Shown: positions 8,395-15,742, counted from the first letter of the stretch. The stretch: DNA of 64,000 nt from 3-1-20CM-4-69-9 sp963833655 (GCA_963833655.1 CAWHYL010000007.1:186001-250000); one strand, 5' to 3'. Numbers and translations: made by a program. Notes: generated by a model from the sequence alone, not told the origin.

Positions 8395-9126
8395 CTACGT
8401 GTGCGACTCGAGGAACGCGAGCACGCGCGCCCAGGCGTCCTCCGACGCCGCCGCAAACTCTTCCTGCTTGCGGTCGAAGAAGCTGTGCGGAGCGCCCTCA
8501 TACGTCACGAGTTCGTGCTCGACACCCGCCGAGGCGAGCGCCTGCTCGAACGCCGCGTTGTCCTCGGCGGTGATGTTCGCGTCGGCGCCGGCTTGCAGCG
8601 CCAGGATCGGCGACTTCAGCTCGCCGGCACGCTCGGCCGCCTCGGCCGGGCGTCCGTAGAAGCCGACCGCGCCGGCGAGACCCTCCTGCTCGGCCGCCGA
8701 GAGCCATGACTGCCGACCGCCGAAGCAGAAACCGACCGTGAACACGCTCTCGGCGCCGCGTTCGCGCAGATACGCGACGCAGGCGGAGACGTCGGCCTGC
8801 ACCGTCGCCGTGGTCGTCTGCTCGACGTGCGGCCGGTACTCGAAGTCGTCGTTGCGCTTTGCGGCTCCTGCCGTCCGCCCGAAGTAGTCGAAGGCAACCG
8901 CGGCGTATCCCCGCTCCGCGAACCGCAGGGCGAGCTCTTCGTAGAAGCGGTAGAGCCCGCGGACGTCGGGAAGGATCACGACGCCGGCCGTCGCCGCCCG
9001 CTCCGGCGCGGCGGCGAACGCCGCGAACCTGTTCCCGTCAGCCGCCTGGAGCGTCAGCTCTTCGTGCGAGATCGCCGCGCCGCGGATGACCGGGATCGGA
9101 GGCGACGAGTCGAGCTCGAAGCACAC
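8395..9126 (-). CDS. Dienelactone hydrolase family protein
   Basis: Alpha/beta hydrolase of 243 residues with the dienelactone hydrolase triad: Cys134 in GFCFGGR, Asp182 in GADANI and His214 in APHSFFDR. The substrate cannot be inferred, since family members cleave lactones and other carboxylic esters. No chlorocatechol pathway genes are nearby. The GTG start at 9126 has TAGTGT at -12 to -7 and no ribosome binding site, so it is probably leaderless. The FAD oxidase gene follows on the same strand after 75 bp. Confidence 0.88.
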   Translation of the reverse strand: MCFELDSSPPIPVIRGAAISHEELTLQAADGNRFAAFAAAPERAATAGVVILPDVRGLYRFYEELALRFAERGYAAVAFDYFGRTAGAAKRNDDFEYRPHVEQTTTATVQADVSACVAYLRERGAESVFTVGFCFGGRQSWLSAAEQEGLAGAVGFYGRPAEAAERAGELKSPILALQAGADANITAEDNAAFEQALASAGVEHELVTYEGAPHSFFDRKQEEFAAASEDAWARVLAFLESHT

Positions 9127-9132
9127 GCGCCG

Positions 9133-9138
9133 ACACTA
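9133..9138 (-). promoter_or_regulatory. Probable -10 element for the dienelactone hydrolase gene
   Basis: TAGTGT read on the minus strand at -12 to -7 from the GTG at 9126. It fits TAnnnT and a leaderless start. Confidence 0.45.
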
Positions 9139-9279
9139 GAGCGCGAGCGAGATAAACACAACGAAGCCGAGGATGAAGAGTCGGTGCACGGCCGAAGAAC
9201 GGGCGGGCCGCTGAAACGGTTACGGCAGGCCGAAAGTCGAAGTAGTGGTAGCCGCACTGCGCAGCCCGCTCCGCGGCCG

Positions 9280-9285
9280 TAGCTT
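9280..9285 (+). promoter_or_regulatory. Probable -10 element for the PAP2 gene
   Basis: TAGCTT at -12 to -7 from the ATG at 9292, again with no ribosome binding site. The 165 bp between this gene and the dienelactone hydrolase hold no other clear feature. Confidence 0.45.
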
Positions 9286-9291
9286 GGCTCT

Positions 9292-10056
9292 ATGAGCGTG
9301 GCACCCCTCAGTCGGACTGCATCCTCTCCCCATCGCGGCTCGATTGAGGTCGCCACGCTCGTCGCGCTCTACGCGCTCTACGAGGTCGTCAGGGGCCAGG
9401 GCAACGCCACCGTCGCCGTCGCGCGCGCGCACACCCACAGGATCGTCGACCTCGAGCGCAGCCTGCACGTCTTCGGCGAGCGCGCCGTGCAGCACGCGGT
9501 CGACACTTTGCCGGCCGTCCCGACGGTGCTCGGCGTCGCGTACATCGTGCTGCACTTCGCGGGAACGACAGGCTTCCTCGTGTGGGTCTACCGCTCGCAC
9601 CGACAACGCTTCCCGCTCGTGCGCAACACGATCATCGCGGCGACGGGAATGGCGCTCGTCCTCTACGTCCTCTTCCCGGTCGCACCGCCCCGGCTCGCGC
9701 AGCTCGGGTTCGCCGACACGGTCTCGCACGATGCCAAGGTGAACCTCAGCTCGAGCCTCCTCAGCGGCCTCTACAACCCGTTCGCCGCCGTCCCGAGCCT
9801 GCACTTCGGCTACGCGCTGCTCGTCGGCATGACAGTCGCGACGCTGGCACGCCGGCGGAGCGTGCGCGTCCTCGGCGGCGTCTACCCGGCGGTGATGCTG
9901 CTCGTCATCGTGGCGACCGGCAACCACTTCTTCTTCGACGCGGCCGCCGGCGCCGTCGCGGTGGGGGCCGGCTACCTCATCGCGAGCCGCTTCGATTACG
10001 CCAGGCGCGCACCGCGGACACGAACTGCTGCGGGATCCGTCGCCGCGCCGTCCTGA
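9292..10056 (+). CDS. PAP2 superfamily membrane phosphatase/transferase
   Basis: Integral membrane protein of 254 residues with about five or six hydrophobic segments. The PAP2 active site is visible as PSLHFGY (His171) and GNHFFFD (Asn211, His212, Asp216). The arrangement resembles the inositol phosphotransferase-like (Aur1/Ipt1-type) branch rather than soluble acid phosphatases. It probably acts on a lipid phosphate or a polyprenyl or inositol lipid at the outer membrane face. Its last 80 bp overlap the convergent metallo-hydrolase gene. The exact lipid substrate is unknown. Confidence 0.85.
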   Translation: MSVAPLSRTASSPHRGSIEVATLVALYALYEVVRGQGNATVAVARAHTHRIVDLERSLHVFGERAVQHAVDTLPAVPTVLGVAYIVLHFAGTTGFLVWVYRSHRQRFPLVRNTIIAATGMALVLYVLFPVAPPRLAQLGFADTVSHDAKVNLSSSLLSGLYNPFAAVPSLHFGYALLVGMTVATLARRRSVRVLGGVYPAVMLLVIVATGNHFFFDAAAGAVAVGAGYLIASRFDYARRAPRTRTAAGSVAAPS

Positions 10057-10540
10057 GCGCCTCGCGCAGCGCCGCGTCCGCGTCGTCGTACACGCCGGGA
10101 CCGTGACCGCACAGCACGACATCCGGGCGGACGTCGAGCCGGGGCGGGCGAAGACGCAGCAGCGGATGCACGCCGAGCCGCTCGCCGGCGGCAAGGAAGT
10201 AGCCGACGGTGCCGAGGGCGTCGCCGGAGACGAGCGTGCGCTCGTCCGGCCACCACAGCGCCACCTCACGCCAGAGGCGGTTCCGGCGCACCGGCAGGAA
10301 CTCGAACGGCCCGAGCGGCTGCTCAGGGACGAAGTGATGCGGCACGCCGAGACGCCGCGCGATCGTGACGCAGTCGCGGTTGTGCCGGTCGAGCAGCTGG
10401 ATGACCCCGGCAACGTCGTCGAGCTCGCCTATGCGCGGGTTGTCGACGGGGTCGATCAGCCAGGTGCCCTGCGACGTCACGAGCGCATGCGACGTCCGCC
10501 GCACGAACTCGTCCTCGATCCACTCCTCTACGGGAACCAC
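9977..10540 (-). CDS. Metallo-beta-lactamase fold protein with a variant metal motif
   Basis: A 187-residue protein with the metallo-beta-lactamase fold layout: an N-terminal sheet (TWLIDPVDNP), a central motif, VSGDALG (Asp107) and a late CGHGPGV. The usual HxHxDH is replaced by DRHNRDC (Asp51, His53, Asp56), so metal binding must differ from classical members or be reduced. Function is unknown. The start GTG at 10540 lies inside the end of the metallophosphoesterase gene (13-bp overlap), so both should be translated from one message starting at clpP. The 3' end overlaps the PAP2 gene by 80 bp. Confidence 0.72.
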   Translation of the reverse strand: MVPVEEWIEDEFVRRTSHALVTSQGTWLIDPVDNPRIGELDDVAGVIQLLDRHNRDCVTIARRLGVPHHFVPEQPLGPFEFLPVRRNRLWREVALWWPDERTLVSGDALGTVGYFLAAGERLGVHPLLRLRPPRLDVRPDVVLCGHGPGVYDDADAALREALRTARRRIPQQFVSAVRAWRNRSGSR

Positions 10541-11181
10541 AGCTCAGCCCAACGGTCGACGTACGGAAACCCCTTCGCGCGCGCGTCGGCGATCAGCGCG
10601 TCGAGGTCGAACGGAATGCTTCTGAATTCGACGGCAAGCGTCTCGTCGTCGACGACGGCGTACTCGCACCGGCGAGCCGTTCCGACAGCGCCGACGCAGA
10701 ACCACAGCGTCCGATCGAAGCGCCGCAGCCACTGTTGGTGAACGTGGCCCGCCGCGACGGCGTCGGCATCGACCGGTGGGATGCGCTCCGCGTCCGGGAG
10801 CACGACGTCCTCGTTCGAGAACGGCGTCGCGTGGCAGCAGAGCACCCGACCCGTCGTCACCGTCGGTGCGAAGCCGCCGAGAAATGCAAGCCCGGCGTCT
10901 CCGAGCTGCTCGCGCGACCACTGCGCCGTTTCGACGACGCGGTCGTCGACCTCCTCGTCGCCGAAGTCGAGCGCAACGAGAATGTGATCCGAGTTCCCGT
11001 ACACACACGGGCAACCCAGTTCGCGGAGGAGCTCGACGCACTCGCGCGGTTGCGGGCCTCCCTGCGCGACGTCGCCGAGCGCGACGATCAGGTCGGGCTT
11101 GCCACGTTCCTCCAGATCGGCAAGGGCTGCGCGGAACGCGACGGCGTTCCCGTGCATGTCGGAGAGGAGAGCGACCCGCAT
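10528..11181 (-). CDS. Metallophosphoesterase (YfcE/MPP-like)
   Basis: Calcineurin-like phosphoesterase of 217 residues. Metal ligands are in the expected order: Asp8 and His10 (SDMHGN), Asp37 (ALGDVAQGG), Asn63 (YGNSDH), His in CCHATPF and His in AGHVHQQW. These small enzymes often hydrolyse phosphodiesters or nucleotide phosphates; the substrate is unknown. The ATG at 11181 must be the start because the first metal ligand comes eight residues later. This start lies 94 bp inside the upstream unknown gene in another frame, an unusually long same-strand overlap. Confidence 0.88.
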   Translation of the reverse strand: MRVALLSDMHGNAVAFRAALADLEERGKPDLIVALGDVAQGGPQPRECVELLRELGCPCVYGNSDHILVALDFGDEEVDDRVVETAQWSREQLGDAGLAFLGGFAPTVTTGRVLCCHATPFSNEDVVLPDAERIPPVDADAVAAGHVHQQWLRRFDRTLWFCVGAVGTARRCEYAVVDDETLAVEFRSIPFDLDALIADARAKGFPYVDRWAELWFP

Positions 11182-11615
11182 ACCGGCACACCGTACGCGG
11201 CGAGAGCCGCGGCCACGTCGAGATCGGCGACGTAGAGCCGCGCCGGATACGCGTGCGACGCGCGCCAGCCGCCCTCCGCCTCGAGGACGTGGCCCCAGAG
11301 GTGCACCTCGCCGAGGACGCGGCAGACCGTGCTCGGCTCGTCCCGCCCGCGGGCGTACGAGAGCGCGTCGGCGGCGTCGCGTGCCGCGTGGAACCCGCAG
11401 TTGCACTCGACACCGGGAACCGGATGCGCCGGAATCGGCAGCGCGAACGGATCCTCGCCGCGCCTGCACTCGGCAAGCGCGGCGCGGCCGTGAGCCCAAG
11501 CCAGGTCGTGCAGCACCGATCCGAGGCGCAGGCCTTCGGGGGTTTCCGTCACGACCCAGGCGCGCCAGCCCGTGACGGCGCGGCTGCTCTCGCGAAGCGT
11601 TCGACCGGTTTCCAT
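11088..11615 (-). CDS. Conserved protein of unknown function downstream of clpP
   Basis: A 175-residue soluble protein of an actinobacterial family I recognise only as hypothetical. It has a central Cys-His region (VECNCGFHAARD, near residues 72-83), then DALSYARGRDEP and a beta-rich segment GEVHLWGHVLEAEGGWRAS. The Cys-x-Cys-x2-His cluster may be structural or metal-binding, which is unproven. The ATG overlaps the clpP stop as TGATG, so translation is coupled to clpP. The last 31 codons overlap the metallophosphoesterase start in another frame; that tail may not be conserved. Confidence 0.7.
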   Translation of the reverse strand: METGRTLRESSRAVTGWRAWVVTETPEGLRLGSVLHDLAWAHGRAALAECRRGEDPFALPIPAHPVPGVECNCGFHAARDAADALSYARGRDEPSTVCRVLGEVHLWGHVLEAEGGWRASHAYPARLYVADLDVAAALAAYGVPVCGSLSSPTCTGTPSRSAQPLPIWRNVASPT

Positions 11616-12220
11616 CAGCGTGCCTTCGCCAGCCGCCGGTCCGCCGGCTGGATGACTTCGTCGACGAGCCCGTACGCCACCGCGTCGTCCGGCGTCATGA
11701 ACCGGTCGCGGTCGATGTCCTTCATCACCTGCTCGAGCGGCTGGCCGGAGTGGCGGGAGATGATCTCCGCCATCCGGCGGGTCATCTCGAGGATCTCCTT
11801 CGCAGCGATCTGGATGTCGGCCGGCGAGCCGCGGAAGCCACCGGAGCCCTGGTGGATCATCACTTTCGCGTTCGGCAGCGCGTAGCGCTTGCCGGGGGCG
11901 CCGCCTGAGAGGATCATCGCCGCGGCCGACATGCCCATGCCGGTGCAGATCGTCTGCACGTCGGGCCGCACGTATTGCATCGCGTCGTAGATCGCCATGC
12001 CGGCGTACGACGAGCCGCCGGGTGAGTTGATGTAGAGCGAGATGTCCTTGTCGGGATCCTCGGCCTCGAGGAAGAGCAGCTGCGCCGTGATGACGTTCGC
12101 GATCCCGTCCTCCACTTCCTGGCCGAGGAAGACGATCCGTTCGCGCAGCAGCCGCGAGTAGATGTCGAAGGAGCGTTCGTAGCGGCCGTCCTGCTCCACG
12201 ACCATCGGTATCAGTGACAT
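11615..12220 (-). CDS. clpP: ATP-dependent Clp protease proteolytic subunit
   Basis: Serine peptidase subunit ClpP, 201 residues, full length. The catalytic triad is Ser98 (GMGMSAAA), His123 (MIHQGSGG) and Asp172 (DRDRFM). It forms tetradecameric barrels with ClpX or ClpC to degrade tagged proteins. The ATG at 12220 has an ideal AGGAGG with 6-nt spacing, so earlier in-frame codons are rejected. Three more genes follow in the same direction with overlaps. No clpX is adjacent, so this may be one of several clpP copies. The promoter region carries a pair of inverted repeats shared with the divergent AHSA1-arsR operon. Confidence 0.95.
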   Translation of the reverse strand: MSLIPMVVEQDGRYERSFDIYSRLLRERIVFLGQEVEDGIANVITAQLLFLEAEDPDKDISLYINSPGGSSYAGMAIYDAMQYVRPDVQTICTGMGMSAAAMILSGGAPGKRYALPNAKVMIHQGSGGFRGSPADIQIAAKEILEMTRRMAEIISRHSGQPLEQVMKDIDRDRFMTPDDAVAYGLVDEVIQPADRRLAKAR

Positions 12221-12239
12221 CGCAGCCCTCCTGTAAGGT

Positions 12240-12283
12240 GCAACCCGTTGGTTGCGCCAGAGTATACGCAACCTTTCGGTTGC
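12240..12283. promoter_or_regulatory. Tandem operator pair between clpP and the AHSA1-arsR operon
   Basis: Two perfect inverted repeats: GCAACC-CGTT-GGTTGC at 12240-12255 and GCAACC-TTTC-GGTTGC at 12268-12283, the second extendable to 7-bp arms. Their centres are 28 bp apart. Between them AGTATACG gives TATACT on the minus strand (12266-12261, toward clpP) and TATACG on the plus strand (12263-12268). Each repeat would then cover one of the two predicted transcription starts. This is the expected layout for an ArsR-type repressor acting on both directions, probably the ArsR encoded at 12636. Confidence 0.7.
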
Positions 12284-12297
12284 GGATTGGAGGAGTC

Positions 12298-12639
12298 ATG
12301 GAAGTCACCCGCGAGATCGTGTTCCCCGTTCCGCCCGACGAGGTCTGGGAGGCGCTGACGGACCCGGAGCAGCTGGAGGAGTGGTTCGCGAACGACGTCG
12401 AGCTCGATGCGACCGAGGGCGGCGAAGGAGTCTTCCGCTGGGACGACGGCGAGGAGCGGCACGCCGTCGTCGTCGAGGCGACGCCGAGCGAGCGCCTCGT
12501 CCTCGACTGGGACGACGACGGAACGGTCGAGCTGACGCTCGAGGAGGTCGAGGAGGGCACGCGTCTGCTCGTCCGCGAGTCGACACCGCAGTTCTCGACG
12601 GCGCTCGAGCTGCGCGCGCTCGCCCTGAGCTACGCGTGA
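12298..12639 (+). CDS. AHSA1/SRPBCC domain protein
   Basis: A 113-residue START-like (AHSA1, SRPBCC fold) protein. The opening TREIVFPVPPDEVWEALTDPEQLEEWF is the typical first strand and helix, quoted here as a landmark by its first part only: EIVFPVPPDEVWEALTD. The fold binds hydrophobic ligands; function is unknown. It is shorter than the usual 140-150 residues and very acidic. The ATG at 12298 has GGAGGAG directly upstream. Its stop overlaps the arsR start as GTGA, so the two are one operon. AHSA1 and ArsR genes are paired in many actinobacteria. Confidence 0.82.
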   Translation: MEVTREIVFPVPPDEVWEALTDPEQLEEWFANDVELDATEGGEGVFRWDDGEERHAVVVEATPSERLVLDWDDDGTVELTLEEVEEGTRLLVRESTPQFSTALELRALALSYA

Positions 12640-12977
12640 CGGATGTCTTCGGTGCGCTAGCGGATCCCAACCGCCGCTACGTGCTGGAGGCCCTTGCGCA
12701 GCGTGAGACGGCGACGGCGACCGAGCTCGCCGCCGAGATGCCGGTGACGCGCCAGGCAGTCGCGAAGCACCTGGCTGCCCTGACAGACGCGGGGCTCGTC
12801 GCGAGCCGGCGCGAGGGTCGCGAGACGCGCTACGAGCTGACGCCCGGACCGCTGGCCTCGGCGATGGACTGGATGGCCGGCGTCGGCGCGCAATGGGACT
12901 CGCGGCTCGCTCGGCTCCGGCGTCACCTCAGCGATGGATCCCAAAGGCGCGGAGGCGGCGCTCGGCGCCCGGGATGA
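12636..12977 (+). CDS. ArsR-family transcriptional regulator (with AHSA1 partner)
   Basis: Winged-helix repressor of 113 residues. The core is FGALADPNRRYVLEAL, then TATELAAEMPVTRQAVAKHL as helix-turn-helix and GRETRYELT as wing. No metal-binding CxC is present in the usual positions, so it is not an arsenic or cadmium sensor of the classical type. The GTG start at 12636 overlaps the AHSA1 stop. It most likely binds the tandem GCAACC-N4-GGTTGC repeats upstream of its own operon. The last 50 bp overlap the convergent peptidase gene, so the Arg/Gly-rich tail may be unconstrained. Confidence 0.85.
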   Translation: MTDVFGALADPNRRYVLEALAQRETATATELAAEMPVTRQAVAKHLAALTDAGLVASRREGRETRYELTPGPLASAMDWMAGVGAQWDSRLARLRRHLSDGSQRRGGGARRPG

Positions 12978-14142
12978 CGCGGTTCAGCTCGTCGAGCAGG
13001 TCGCCCGGCTGGGCGATCGAGTACGCGCGGCGGGCGACGTAGCGGCGGAGCGCGCAGTCGACCGCTGCGGCGTCGCCGAGAGAGCGGAACGCGCGGACGC
13101 CGGCGCCGTAGACGCCGTAGAAGTACGACCCGCCGTGACGGTTCCAGTACGACATCGGCGCACCGACATGCGTCCCCGCGTCCGGCGGCAACGCCGCCGG
13201 CGGCGGCGGCTCGGCCGCGCCGAGGCGCAGCTGCGCCCAGGTCGCGAGCGTTTCGTCGAGCCAGGGGTCACGGGCCTGGTCGTTGCCGACCAGCGAGTAG
13301 AACCACTGGTGCGCCGTCTCGTGATCGAGGAATAGGCGCGGATAGCTGCTCGTGCCCACGAACGAGAGCGTCGGATACTCGATGCCGACGCTGCGCAGGT
13401 CCGGCGGGATGACGACCGTGTAGTTGCGCCAGGGGTAGCGTCCGTAGCGCGCTGAGAGCTCGCGCAATGCGTCGCGGGCGAGGTCGAGCATGCGCGGGGC
13501 GGCGCCGATCGAAGCGACCCTCACGGTCACGCCGCGATCGGTCGCCTCCTGCACTCGGAAGCGCCCGACCGCGAGGCCGACGTCGCGCACTGCGCGCGCG
13601 TGGAACCGGCCGCGGCCGACCGGCGCCCCGGTCGCGAGGATGCGGTAGCCGGACGGCGCGTGGACATGCAGGTCGAAGTCCGCCGCCGGTGTCGCAGCGG
13701 TCTCGCCCAGGATCTGCACCGGCGGGTCGGTGAGCCAGCCGCGGCGGTCGTCCCAGGCGAGCAACGGCAGGAACGTTCCGAGCCGCAGCCCGTCGCGGAA
13801 CCGGGCGATCCGGTCGCGATCATCCGGCGGCATCCGCAGCCGCCAGCGGAGTTTCACCGTGACGTGCTGATGGGCGTGAACCGCGCGCCGCACGACCAGC
13901 GTCGTCGGGTCCGGCCGCTCGGCGCGCACGCCCGACACCTCGAGCCGCGAGCTGCCGGCGTTCGGCCAGAGCCGGAAGACGAGCCGGCGGACCGGCCGAC
14001 TCGGCGTGAAGGTGACGGCGAGGCGGCCGCTCACCGTCCGAAACGGAGGCGCAACCCGCACGTCGACGACGTAGCGCGGACGGTCCGGAGCAGGCGCCGC
14101 GAGGGCGGGCGGCTGCTGGCACGACGCGAGCACCGCGCACAT
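12928..14142 (-). CDS. M1-family-like zinc metallopeptidase, probable lipoprotein
   Basis: Gluzincin of 404 residues with zinc motif HETAH (His274, Glu275, His278) and the third ligand Glu297 in WLDETLAT, exactly the HExxH-18-E spacing of the M1 family. The segment VGIEYPTLSF stands where M1 enzymes have their substrate-binding loop. The N-terminal domain is a long beta sheet as in aminopeptidase N. The N-terminus is short, but LASC at residues 5-8 looks like a lipobox, so a truncated-looking lipoprotein signal is possible; a non-annotated upstream start cannot be excluded. Divergent from the aldo/keto reductase. Confidence 0.8.
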   Translation of the reverse strand: MCAVLASCQQPPALAAPAPDRPRYVVDVRVAPPFRTVSGRLAVTFTPSRPVRRLVFRLWPNAGSSRLEVSGVRAERPDPTTLVVRRAVHAHQHVTVKLRWRLRMPPDDRDRIARFRDGLRLGTFLPLLAWDDRRGWLTDPPVQILGETAATPAADFDLHVHAPSGYRILATGAPVGRGRFHARAVRDVGLAVGRFRVQEATDRGVTVRVASIGAAPRMLDLARDALRELSARYGRYPWRNYTVVIPPDLRSVGIEYPTLSFVGTSSYPRLFLDHETAHQWFYSLVGNDQARDPWLDETLATWAQLRLGAAEPPPPAALPPDAGTHVGAPMSYWNRHGGSYFYGVYGAGVRAFRSLGDAAAVDCALRRYVARRAYSIAQPGDLLDELNRVIPGAERRLRAFGIHR

Positions 14143-14166
14143 CGTGCCTGAGGGAGAATCGCGCGG

Positions 14167-15078
14167 ATGGACGTCTCCCGACTGGTCCTCGGCTGCGGCA
14201 ACTTCGGCGGCATCGGCTCGGCGCCCGCGTTCTTCGGCCAGGGCGAGACCGAGGAGGAGGCGTTCGCGCTGATGGACGCCGCGTGGTCGCTCGGCATCCG
14301 CACGTTCGACACGGCCGACGCCTACGGCGGCGGACGCAGCGAGCAGTGGATCGGGAACTGGATCGCGAGCGCCGGCAACCGTCCGGTGATCGTCACGAAG
14401 ACCTTCAACCCGATGGAGGCGGGCGCCGACAGTGGGCTCGCGCGCGCGCGGCTGACGCGGCAGCTCGAGTCGAGCCTCGACCGGCTCGGCGTCGACCACG
14501 TCGACGTCTACCTCGCGCATGCATTCGATTCCGACACGCCGCTCGAGGAGCTCGTCGGGACGTTCGAAGGGCTCCGCGAGCTCGGCCTGATCGAGGCGTG
14601 GGGCGTCAGCAACTTCAGCGGCGCCCAGCTGCGCGAGCTGTGCGAGCACGGCCGGCCTGCGTTCGTCGAGAACTCGTACAACCTGCTCGAGCGCGACGAC
14701 GACCGCGACGTGATCCCGCTCTGCGCCGAGCTCAACATGTCGTACATGGCGTTCGGCCCGCTCGCCGGCGGCCTGCTGACCGGCCGCTATCGGCAAGGCG
14801 AGGAGCCGCCGCCGGGGTCCCGGCTTGCGACCCGCCCGGAGGGATACGAGCACCTCGTCAACGACAAGACGTTCGCGGGGCTCGAGCGGTTCGCGGCCGC
14901 TGCGGAGAAGCGGGCCGTCACGCCCGCGACGCTCGCGCTTGCGTGGGCGCTCGCTCGGCCCGGGGTGACGTCGGTGATCATCGGCGCGCGCACGCAGCAG
15001 CACATCGGGGTCGCGCTGCAGGCGCTCGACATCGGATTGTCGGCCGCCGAGGCCGACGCGCTCGCCCAGCTCTTCTAG
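14167..15078 (+). CDS. Aldo/keto reductase
   Basis: NADPH-dependent TIM-barrel oxidoreductase of 303 residues. The catalytic tetrad is Asp48 and Tyr53 (FDTADAYGGG), Lys78 (VTKTF) and His118 (YLAHAFD). The C-terminal cofactor-binding part contains SVIIGARTQQH. The physiological carbonyl substrate is unknown. Its stop codon shares a CTAG tetranucleotide with the stop of pdxH on the other strand. AGGGAG occurs at 14151-14156 but is 10 nt from the ATG. Confidence 0.92.
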   Translation: MDVSRLVLGCGNFGGIGSAPAFFGQGETEEEAFALMDAAWSLGIRTFDTADAYGGGRSEQWIGNWIASAGNRPVIVTKTFNPMEAGADSGLARARLTRQLESSLDRLGVDHVDVYLAHAFDSDTPLEELVGTFEGLRELGLIEAWGVSNFSGAQLRELCEHGRPAFVENSYNLLERDDDRDVIPLCAELNMSYMAFGPLAGGLLTGRYRQGEEPPPGSRLATRPEGYEHLVNDKTFAGLERFAAAAEKRAVTPATLALAWALARPGVTSVIIGARTQQHIGVALQALDIGLSAAEADALAQLF

Positions 15079-15662
15079 GGCGAGAGCCGCTCGAGCCGCC
15101 AGCCGTCGCCGTCACGCGCGTAGCGCAGACGGTCGTGCAGCCGGTCGTCGCGGTGCTGCCAGAACTCGTACGTGTGCGGGCGCAGGCGGTAGCCGCCCCA
15201 GTTCTCCGGCCGCGGGATGTCGCGCCCGGCGTACTCGCGGTCGAGCTCGGCGACGGCTTCGTCGAGCTGCGCACGGTTCGCGAGCAACCGGCCCTGTCGC
15301 GACGAGGCTGCCGCGAGCTGCGAGCCGCGCGACCGGGTCGCGAAGTAGGCGTCCGACTCCGCTGCGCTGAGACGCTCGACCGAGCCCTCGACCCGCACCT
15401 GCCGGCCGAGCGGAGGCCAGTGGAAGAGCAGCGCCGCCCGCGGGTTCGCCTCCAGCTCGCCGCCCTTCCGGCTCTCGTAGCCGGTGAAGAAGACGAAGCC
15501 CTGCTCGTCTGCCCCTTTCAGCAGCACCATCCGCACCGAGGGCGAGCCGTCGGCGGCGGCGGTCGCGAGCGCCATCCGGTCGTCCTCGGACGCGGCGCCG
15601 AACCAGCGGCGGAATTGCTGCAGCGGGTCGGCCTCGACGTCGTCTTCGAGCAGCTCGCTCAC
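15075..15662 (-). CDS. pdxH: Pyridoxamine 5'-phosphate oxidase
   Basis: FMN enzyme of 195 residues that makes pyridoxal 5'-phosphate from pyridoxine or pyridoxamine phosphate. All PdxH landmarks are present: RMVLLKG (FMN contact), FFTGYESRKG, RQVRVEG, WGGYRLRP and the C-terminal EFWQHRDDRLHDR signature. The GTG start at 15662 lacks a ribosome binding site but has TAGTGT at -13 to -8, so the transcript is probably leaderless. An ArsR-type inverted repeat at 15688-15703 lies where its -35 should be, so pdxH may share control with the divergent arsR gene. Confidence 0.93.
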   Translation of the reverse strand: MSELLEDDVEADPLQQFRRWFGAASEDDRMALATAAADGSPSVRMVLLKGADEQGFVFFTGYESRKGGELEANPRAALLFHWPPLGRQVRVEGSVERLSAAESDAYFATRSRGSQLAAASSRQGRLLANRAQLDEAVAELDREYAGRDIPRPENWGGYRLRPHTYEFWQHRDDRLHDRLRYARDGDGWRLERLSP

Positions 15663-15669
15663 AGGCTGG

Positions 15670-15675
15670 ACACTA
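15670..15675 (-). promoter_or_regulatory. Probable -10 element of pdxH
   Basis: TAGTGT on the minus strand at -13 to -8 from the GTG at 15662. The matching -35 region would fall near 15693-15698, inside the first ArsR-type palindrome. Confidence 0.5.
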
Positions 15676-15680
15676 CGGGC

Positions 15681-15710
15681 TTGACATGTGACCCTTAGGT
15701 CACCTAGAGT
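15681..15710 (+). promoter_or_regulatory. Promoter of the arsR-AHSA1 operon
   Basis: A perfect -35 TTGACA at 15681-15686 and a -10 TAGAGT at 15705-15710, spaced by 18 bp. Transcription should begin near 15717-15718, on the GTG used as start of arsR. This is the clearest sigma-70 type promoter in the window. Confidence 0.75.
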
Positions 15711-15742
15711 GGCCGACGTGGGAAGTGTTACCGACGGGTCAC
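15688..15742. promoter_or_regulatory. Tandem ArsR-type operators at arsR/pdxH
   Basis: Perfect palindrome GTGACC-CTTA-GGTCAC at 15688-15703, in the spacer between -35 and -10 of arsR. A near copy GTTACC-GACG-GGTCAC at 15727-15742 lies just after the start codon, with one arm mismatch. Centres are 39 bp apart. The position predicts autorepression, and possibly repression of pdxH too. The inner core ACC-N4-GGT is the same as in the operators at 12240-12283. Confidence 0.75.
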
